This document shows positions 1 to 4,119 of a stretch of DNA of 5,565 bases, in pieces. The DNA comes from Acidimicrobiaceae bacterium (GTDB taxonomy: Bacteria > Actinomycetota > Acidimicrobiia > Acidimicrobiales > UBA10347), in assembly GCA_003485885.1 (NCBI GenBank), contig DNHM01000329.1:22406-27970 (forward strand), given 5' to 3'. A model generated the notes under the pieces. The model was not told where the DNA came from and did not search any database. It saw only the letters and a program-made list of their open reading frames with translations. The translations under genes were made by a program, and so were the position numbers. The first letter of the stretch is position 1. Each line of letters opens with the position of its first letter.

Positions 1-2
1 TA

Positions 3-566
3 TACCATCAACGAATGACTGAATGCCCAGCTGCAGACGGATCAAGCCCACGGATGACTTCGTTCGACGAAGCCCCTCCAATGTGCATTGACCCGGCCAA
101 GACCTATATCGCCACCATGAAGACGTCGATGGGTGATCTCACCATCGCTCTTTATCCCGACATCGCCCCCAAGACGGTCAATAACTTCGTCTTCCTCGCT
201 CGTTACAAGTACTACGACGGCCTGGTTTTCCACCGCATCATTAATGGCTTCATGTGCCAGGGCGGTTGCCCGCAGGGCAGCGGCATGGGTGGTCCTGGTT
301 ACCGCTTCGACGACGAACTCCCGAACGCTGGCGACTACAAGATCGGCTCGCTCGCTATGGCTAACGCTGGGCCCAACACGAACGGCAGCCAATTCTTCAT
401 CGTGAGCGGCGGCAGTGGCGTGGGTCTTCCTCCGTCATACTCGCTGTTCGGCCAGGTTGTTGGCGGTTTGGAACTCGTGAACGAGATGCAGGCTGTTCCT
501 ACCGCACCAGGTGATCGCCCGACCACCGATCTTGTGATCGAAAGCGTCACCATCGCCGAGAGCTAA
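3..566 (+). CDS. Cyclophilin-type peptidyl-prolyl cis-trans isomerase, probably exported, 5' partial
   Basis: Catalyses cis-trans isomerisation of X-Pro bonds to assist folding. Numbering from the ATG at 15 (183 residues), the cyclophilin fold covers about 30-181. The active-site series is visible: FHR with Arg74, then GFMCQ with Phe79, Met80 and Gln82, then NGSQFF with Phe127-Phe128. The tryptophan and histidine of human CypA are replaced by Leu138 and Tyr142 (SYSLFG), as in many bacterial members. The frame stays open from the ATG at 15 to the window edge, and no Shine-Dalgarno sequence precedes that ATG. Residues 3-30 (ECPAADGSSPR...PPMCIDPAKTY) resemble, from memory, the region that follows a membrane anchor in larger actinobacterial cyclophilins. 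I therefore infer that the true start lies upstream and that an N-terminal anchor is missing here. Cys4 and Cys24 could form a disulfide outside the cell. The family call is firm; the truncation and export are inferred. Confidence 0.93.
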   Translation, partial: YHQRMTECPAADGSSPRMTSFDEAPPMCIDPAKTYIATMKTSMGDLTIALYPDIAPKTVNNFVFLARYKYYDGLVFHRIINGFMCQGGCPQGSGMGGPGYRFDDELPNAGDYKIGSLAMANAGPNTNGSQFFIVSGGSGVGLPPSYSLFGQVVGGLELVNEMQAVPTAPGDRPTTDLVIESVTIAES

Positions 567-596
567 CCGGTCGGTACAACAGAGAACGTCTGGCTT

Positions 597-630
597 CGAG
601 CCGGTAGCTGGTGCGCCAACTACCGGCTCG
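597..630. terminator. Hairpin between convergent genes, probable bidirectional terminator
   Basis: CGAGCCGGTAG (597-607) is perfectly complementary to CTACCGGCTCG (620-630), with a 12-base loop. One more T-A pair (596/631) and a T-G wobble (595/632) extend the stem. It begins 30 bases after the cyclophilin stop and lies about 100 bases beyond the stop of the LysM gene on the other strand. Neither side has a T-run, so it is not a textbook intrinsic terminator. GC-rich stems without U-tracts are common at actinobacterial gene ends. The pairing is read directly; the role is inferred from its position. The rest of 567-729 shows nothing I can name. Confidence 0.6.
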
Positions 631-729
631 AGTCGCGTCCAATGAAATGTGCAACATCGGTCTGCATTTCGAGGCTGTGTCGATCGAGGTTGGGTTGCTC
701 GACGCAGGCCGATGTGGTTCTCGAGATGT

Positions 730-1512
730 CTAGCCGTCGATGGCCTGTGGCGGCGGAATCAGCAGAGTTTGGCCGATCAGAATACTATTACCGCCGTTCT
801 CGAGGCCGTTGGTTTCGACGATCTGTGTGATAGTCACGTTGTACAGTTCCGCGATCGCGGAGATGAAATCGCCGGCGACGACCTCGTGTTCCAGTGGCGG
901 ATCGCCAGGTTCACGGGTGGACGCGACCGGAGTAACGCGAGGGGAGAGTTCGGATGCGTCGAAGCCGCTACCCCACGGCGGAATCTCAATGAGTTGGTTG
1001 GGTTGCAGTGTGGCTGGGTCTACCTCGGGGTTTGCTTCGAGCAGAGCATCCAGGCTGACTGTCCACGTGTTGGCAATCTGCCCCAAGGTGTCACCACTCT
1101 CAATGACATAGGACACGGTTACCCCGTCGGGACGATCGGGGCCAACGCTCTCGAGGACTTCGTTGTTCGTACCTGCGCCAGGGATGCGAAGCTGTTCGCC
1201 AGCAATGATCAGGTTGGGGTCCATCTGGGGATTGGCTCGAATGATGACATCGACAGTCACGTTGTATTTGGAAGCAATGGATCCCAGCCGATCGCCTGTT
1301 TCGACCGTGTGATAAAACGGCGCTTCGCTGCTCGTCCCCGGGGTAATACCGGGGTCGACAATGGGTGCAGCCGTGGGAGTCGGAACGGGCGTAGGCGACT
1401 CTTCGACGGCAGTCGTCGGTTCTTCTGAACCGAAACAGCCACCGAGATAAAGAATGAAGGCAAAGGTCAGTACCAACAATATGGGTACAGCTCTGTTCTG
1501 GCGGATCAACAC
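730..1512 (-). CDS. Lipoprotein with three LysM domains
   Basis: Predicted membrane-anchored, extracytoplasmic protein that binds N-acetylglucosamine-containing polymer, most likely peptidoglycan. The 260 residues begin with a basic stretch and a hydrophobic segment (9-23) ending in the lipobox LGGC, with lipidated Cys26. A Pro/Thr-rich linker follows (about 30-60). Three LysM modules come next: 67-112 (YHTVETGDRLGSIA...LRIPG), 134-179 (SYVIESGDTLGQIA...IEIPP) and 208-255 (EHEVVAGDFISAIA...LLIPP). The third is the most divergent and carries a Phe where the first two have Leu after the Gly-Asp pair. I see no hydrolase domain, so it is more likely an adhesion, scaffold or targeting protein than a lytic enzyme. 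It is last in a minus-strand block, 95 bases after the small membrane protein. The first possible start is GTG at 1512, but the ribosome site favours TTG at 1509. Confidence 0.9.
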   Translation of the reverse strand: MLIRQNRAVPILLVLTFAFILYLGGCFGSEEPTTAVEESPTPVPTPTAAPIVDPGITPGTSSEAPFYHTVETGDRLGSIASKYNVTVDVIIRANPQMDPNLIIAGEQLRIPGAGTNNEVLESVGPDRPDGVTVSYVIESGDTLGQIANTWTVSLDALLEANPEVDPATLQPNQLIEIPPWGSGFDASELSPRVTPVASTREPGDPPLEHEVVAGDFISAIAELYNVTITQIVETNGLENGGNSILIGQTLLIPPPQAIDG

Positions 1513-1513
1513 G

Positions 1514-1518
1514 GCTCC
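1514..1518 (-). promoter_or_regulatory. Ribosome binding site of the LysM lipoprotein gene
   Basis: The minus strand reads CCAGGAGCCGTGTTGATC. The AGGAG core lies only 2-3 bases before the GTG at 1512 and about 5-6 bases before the TTG at 1509. The second spacing is closer to normal, so translation may begin at the TTG, which removes one residue. It is the clearest Shine-Dalgarno sequence in the window. Confidence 0.55.
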
Positions 1519-1581
1519 TGGTCGAGGTGCCTGTCACAATAGTGCTGCCAGTGTCTAACAGGCTGGCACGTCGACAAGACA

Positions 1582-1593
1582 CCGCATATGCGG
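1582..1593. repeat. Perfect 12-bp palindrome upstream of the LysM gene
   Basis: CCGCATATGCGG is a perfect inverted repeat with no spacer. It lies in the 95-base gap between the small membrane protein gene and the LysM lipoprotein gene, about 70 bases before the LysM start. Such a site could be a dimer operator for a LysM promoter. I do not recognise it as the site of a known regulator. Chance occurrence is possible. Confidence 0.35.
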
Positions 1594-1607
1594 CGACCGG
1601 TGAACAA

Positions 1608-1850
1608 CTACAGGAAGGCGATGAGCACCGGAAGTAGCATCGCCACTACGAGAAAACCTGCGATGAACTGGGTCCAAAATTTACGGCGATCGCGCCGTGG
1701 TCTTGGCTGACTTGCAGCGCCTGCCCGTTGGACCGGTGACTTGGTGACACGCGAGGACGTGCCACGTTGAGATGGATCAGGTGCGTTTCGTGCCACGATC
1801 TGATGGTACCGAACGACGAGCCTTGGTGGGCGTCGACGGATGAAGGTCAT
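1608..1850 (-). CDS. Small basic protein with a C-terminal membrane segment
   Basis: I do not recognise a family. From ATG 1850 the product has 80 residues. The first three quarters are polar and very basic (for example IRRRPPR near residue 4 and RPRRDRRK at 50-57). A single hydrophobic helix, about 61-80, runs to the last residue (QFIAGFLVVAMLLPVLIAFL). This suggests a tail-anchored or single-pass inner-membrane protein with its basic part in the cytoplasm by the positive-inside rule. ATG 1850 overlaps the upstream 171-residue gene by 74 bases and follows a G-rich stretch (GGGTGGGTGG). An alternative GTG at 1796 would give 62 residues and an overlap of only 20 bases, but it has no good ribosome site. 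The overlap suggests translational coupling. The membrane helix and the downstream TAG support a real gene; the start is uncertain. Confidence 0.6.
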   Translation of the reverse strand: MTFIRRRPPRLVVRYHQIVARNAPDPSQRGTSSRVTKSPVQRAGAASQPRPRRDRRKFWTQFIAGFLVVAMLLPVLIAFL

Positions 1851-2292
1851 CCACCCACCCGCCGGTGCATTCGTCGATCGCGTCGTAGAGATCGCCGACA
1901 GGGTCGCTCAGAGAGTGAAACGAATCGGAAGCGTCGAGGTAATCGATCGTGCGGATGAGAGCACTCGCACAACCGGCGGGAACATCGAGTTTGCGGTTAC
2001 GGCAGCTGGCAACAACATCAACAAACATGAGTTGCCAAATACCCGCAGCAGAGAAGGATCGAGCGGGTGCTGCTGACATGGCTTGTTTGGTGCCCAAGAC
2101 GACCCGCAAGGAATCGGGGTCGATAGCAACCTGATGTTCGAGCGCATATTGCAGGACCTGCTGGAAAAGCTCACGAGCGTCGCCATAGAGCGGCGTGGTC
2201 GAGCGATAGCGAGAATCGCGCGTTGTCGCAAGGCCGTTCGATGAGACGAGACGCAATGTGGGATGTGGTGGGTCGAGATCGAGAACCGTCAT
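1777..2292 (-). CDS. Hypothetical protein, 171 residues
   Basis: I do not recognise this protein. It has no signal peptide or membrane helix, so it is probably cytoplasmic. Residues 1-35 look disordered (MTVLDLDPPHP...). About 36-145 look like a compact, mainly helical domain (LYGDARELFQQVLQYALEHQ, then LRVVLGTKQAM, IWQLMFVDVVASCRNRK, ALIRTIDYLDASD and GDLYDAIDECTGGW). The tail from about 150 is polar and basic (TKARRSVPSDRGTKRT). No catalytic motif is evident, and the few cysteines are not arranged as a metal site. It lies 96 bases after the NicX/M29-like gene on the same strand and overlaps the next gene, which suggests one transcript. ATG 2292 has only a weak purine stretch in front (AGATGAC). 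It is probably a real gene, given its length and its helix-like periodicity on the strand of its neighbours. Confidence 0.65.
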   Translation of the reverse strand: MTVLDLDPPHPTLRLVSSNGLATTRDSRYRSTTPLYGDARELFQQVLQYALEHQVAIDPDSLRVVLGTKQAMSAAPARSFSAAGIWQLMFVDVVASCRNRKLDVPAGCASALIRTIDYLDASDSFHSLSDPVGDLYDAIDECTGGWVDDLHPSTPTKARRSVPSDRGTKRT

Positions 2293-2326
2293 GTCATCTA
2301 CTTTGACAGGGGGGTCTGACAGTGCC

Positions 2327-2360
2327 GATCAGGACAGGCCGACCAGGACAGGCCGATCGG
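2327..2360. repeat. Short tandem repeat, 14-bp unit, about 2.4 copies
   Basis: GATCAGGACAGGCC (2327-2340) is followed directly by GACCAGGACAGGCC (2341-2354), which differs at one base, and then by GATCGG, a partial third unit. The end of the array includes the palindrome CCGATCGG (2353-2360). It occupies the 96-base gap between the stop of the NicX/M29-like gene and the start of the 171-residue gene, 35-68 bases before that start. It could be a replication-slippage duplication or a pair of protein-binding sites. No function is demonstrated. Confidence 0.7.
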
Positions 2361-2388
2361 TATACCTCTGCGGTGGTAAAGTTGGGGA

Positions 2389-3360
2389 TCAGAGCTCGTA
2401 GACGTCGGGTGCGAAATCGCCTTCGAGTCGACCATTGCGCACAACAGGAAGGCCATCGATGTGCACGTCGCGGCTTTGCAACGCCAAGGTGATTGTCTGA
2501 GGGCACGGCCGGTCGGCAACCAGGTTCTCGCCAAATGACAGGTGCACGATTCCTGCGAGGAGCTGGCTGATGACGGGATCGACCAGGCGAGCGTCGAAAA
2601 GACCCGGTGCAACGGACCCAGGGTTCATTCCGAGGCTCAATCCAGCAACGCCGTACGCGGTTGGTTTGTTGACATGTTCGAGAAGAGCCCGCAGGACGTC
2701 GGCATCGGGATTGTCACCTTCGATCGACGAGATGTGGTCGTTGGCGATGTAGAGGACAACCGGTGAGTTGATGAGCCGTTTGCCGCTCAGGTTGGCGTCG
2801 CCGGGCATGAGCACCAGTTGGCCGTACACCGAACCAGCTGACGGTGTGGTCATGACCCAACCGGCAGGGAAGCGGGCACGGTGTTGGCCCGGTTCGATGA
2901 ACCCATGATCGAAACGGGTCGTGCCACCAGCGAGTGACACAGTGATGCTGGTGCCATTGGAATCGGAGAGCACCAGGGTGTCCGCGTCGTCGACGAGCGC
3001 TGCGAACGCCCGCACTCGGCGCTTCAGGCTTGCATGGGGCGCGAAAAGCTGGGGCGGTACCGAGTGCAAATGAAGGGTTGGGACAGCGGTGGAAAGGTGC
3101 GTCACCGTATGTGAACCAGTGGTAATGATCAGGTCACTTGCGCTAATTGCAGCGTTGAGCGGTTTGTTGCCGGAACAGCGCCCGGGAGTGATGTGCACGT
3201 CGATCGAGTGCGCTCCGGTGCGGGTCACGGCAGCTTGGATACCGATGATCTGGCTGTTGTCGAGTGCTGGGTCGATCAGCACCACAAGCTGGGTTTCCGC
3301 GGTCACGGCGCATAGTTCAAGTTGATGACTCAATGCATCGAGTGCTTCCCAGAGGACCAT
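2389..3360 (-). CDS. NicX / M29 aminopeptidase-like protein with apparently lost metal ligands
   Basis: This 323-residue protein resembles the superfamily of 2,5-dihydroxypyridine 5,6-dioxygenase (NicX) and M29 aminopeptidases (leucyl aminopeptidase T, COG2309-like). Recognisable blocks are FPAGWVMTTPSAGSVYGQL (164-182), matching a PAGEV...P-x-E-G-S-x-x-G block; GLSLGMNPGS (240-249), matching ELGIGxNPGA; and GIVHLSFGEN (270-279), matching the GTVHIALG block. The final strand HIDGLPVVRNG (300-310) matches the VDG...DG ending. Family enzymes bind metal through two Glu, one His and an H-x-D pair. Aligned from memory, only His273 survives: the Glu positions are Trp168 and Gly240, and no H-x-D follows at the expected distance. 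The N-terminal part (1-150) contains a plausible alpha/beta domain (SASDLIITTGSHTVTHL, 73-89). It may be a pseudoenzyme or have another role. It heads the minus-strand block. ATG 3360 has only a weak GGA ribosome signal. Confidence 0.75.
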   Translation of the reverse strand: MVLWEALDALSHQLELCAVTAETQLVVLIDPALDNSQIIGIQAAVTRTGAHSIDVHITPGRCSGNKPLNAAISASDLIITTGSHTVTHLSTAVPTLHLHSVPPQLFAPHASLKRRVRAFAALVDDADTLVLSDSNGTSITVSLAGGTTRFDHGFIEPGQHRARFPAGWVMTTPSAGSVYGQLVLMPGDANLSGKRLINSPVVLYIANDHISSIEGDNPDADVLRALLEHVNKPTAYGVAGLSLGMNPGSVAPGLFDARLVDPVISQLLAGIVHLSFGENLVADRPCPQTITLALQSRDVHIDGLPVVRNGRLEGDFAPDVYEL

Positions 3361-3394
3361 GCGATCCGACGGTAGCGCACCTGATGTGACCTCT

Positions 3395-3412
3395 ACCTAC
3401 GCCCCACCTACG
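3395..3412. repeat. Direct repeat ACCTACG with 11-bp period in the divergent intergenic region
   Basis: ACCTACG occurs at 3395-3401 and 3406-3412, one helical turn apart, separated by CCCC. It lies 35-52 bases upstream of the NicX/M29-like start, where a promoter for the minus-strand block would be expected. Same-face spacing is typical of tandem binding sites for an activator or response regulator. The match is short and chance is possible. Confidence 0.35.
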
Positions 3413-3486
3413 AAGTTGAGTAGCGTCTGTGGACCAGCCGGACATCCTGCAACGCTGACCACCCCCGCACTTTGGTGTGGTCATTG

Positions 3487-3516
3487 TTGCTAGTGGGGAC
3501 AAATTGTGTTGAGTAT
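3487..3516 (+). promoter_or_regulatory. Weak candidate promoter of the DUF3499-like gene
   Basis: TTGCTA (3487-3492) and GAGTAT (3511-3516) are separated by 18 bases inside the more AT-rich part of the divergent region. Each is an imperfect match to the -35 and -10 consensus. If it is used, transcription would start near 3523, where an in-frame ATG lies, which would make a leaderless mRNA. No better site was seen by eye. Confidence 0.25.
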
Positions 3517-3555
3517 CCGCGCATGACGAGGGGCCGGCAAGTACTTTTTTCATCC

Positions 3556-4074
3556 ATGGATGAGTGCACACGCATGAACTGTGACAAGCCAGCAGTAGCT
3601 TTGCTGACCTTTTCGCCGCCCGACGCTAAAGCGTGGCTCTACGACTTGGATCAGCCCGACCCGACAGGTGGCATCATGTTGTGCCGCAAGCATGCAAATG
3701 CGACCGTCGTGCCCATGTCGTGGCAGCTCCTCGACGCACGCGACCCGGCCTGGCCTGGGGTCGCTGGGTCACAGCCAGCGGTGCAGGCAATGGCTGCAGC
3801 GACTGCTGAAGAACTGCTTCCAACGCTCGACCTTGTAGCGACGGACCTCCCGAGCGACACCGCAGCAATCGACGAAGAATTCGCAGCGCTCCAAGCAGGT
3901 CTGCCAGTAACACCGCAGCGATATGTCGAGCCACAGCTCGTCACCGCTCGGGCCGCAGGCCGCACGGTCGAATCTGACCTGATGGTCGATCTTGGCACCG
4001 ACACGGCGCCAGATCCGTCGTTGTTCGAATTGCCAATCAGCGACATTCCTGCTGTCACCCCGTACGTCGGGTAA
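3556..4074 (+). CDS. DUF3499-like putative zinc-binding protein with long C-terminal extension
   Basis: From ATG 3556 the product has 172 residues. Residues 4-62 follow the pattern of the actinobacterial DUF3499 family: CTRMNCDKPA with Cys4 and Cys9, a short beta region with D-x-x-A-W-L-Y-D-L (23-31), LCRKHA with Cys43 and His46, then P-x-x-W-x-L-L-D-x-R (53-62). The C-x4-C...C-x2-H arrangement predicts one bound zinc. The family's function is unknown to me. Residues 63-172 form an Ala- and acid-rich extension with no motif I recognise, whereas typical relatives are short and end soon after the second metal pair. Other in-frame starts are ATG 3523 and ATG 3574. ATG 3556 is chosen because family members begin just before the first cysteine, but none of the starts has a clear ribosome site. 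The propeller lipoprotein starts 35 bases downstream, so the two may be co-transcribed. Confidence 0.75.
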   Translation: MDECTRMNCDKPAVALLTFSPPDAKAWLYDLDQPDPTGGIMLCRKHANATVVPMSWQLLDARDPAWPGVAGSQPAVQAMAAATAEELLPTLDLVATDLPSDTAAIDEEFAALQAGLPVTPQRYVEPQLVTARAAGRTVESDLMVDLGTDTAPDPSLFELPISDIPAVTPYVG

Positions 4075-4104
4075 CGAACCTCACACTACTGAGCACACTT
4101 CCTT

Positions 4105-4119
4105 GGCTCATGCTGAGCC
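4105..4119 (+). promoter_or_regulatory. Hairpin spanning the start codon of the propeller lipoprotein gene
   Basis: GGCTCA (4105-4110) and TGAGCC (4114-4119) are perfectly complementary around a TGC loop, so the ATG at 4110-4112 sits at the stem-loop junction. A second copy of TGAGC (4090-4094) can pair with GCTCA (4106-4110) instead. No Shine-Dalgarno sequence is visible. The pairing is read from sequence; any control of translation is inferred, and a 6-bp stem with a 3-base loop is only moderately stable. Confidence 0.4.

Noticed and set aside
1331..1354. CCGGGG-type inverted repeat as a terminator
   Set aside because: It lies inside the Pro/Gly-coding linker of the LysM lipoprotein, has no T-run, and is explained by codons for the repeated Pro-Gly residues.
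649..1428. Plus-strand open frame of 259 residues
   Set aside because: It lies antisense to the LysM lipoprotein, which has a lipobox and three clear domains. The plus-strand product shows no domain or signal, and long antisense frames are expected in high-GC DNA.
1100..1582. Minus-strand open frame of 160 residues overlapping the LysM gene
   Set aside because: It is out of frame with the LysM domains and has an Arg/His/Cys-rich composition typical of a frame-shifted reading. The LysM frame is intact, so there is no frameshift.
3531..3550. GC-rich stretch followed by six T as an intrinsic terminator or attenuator
   Set aside because: The only symmetry is the short GCCGGC, with no loop-forming stem next to the T-run.
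3472..3555. TTG at 3472 as start of the DUF3499-like gene
   Set aside because: The 28 extra residues have no similarity to the family's start and cover the likely promoter region. A later ATG is more plausible.
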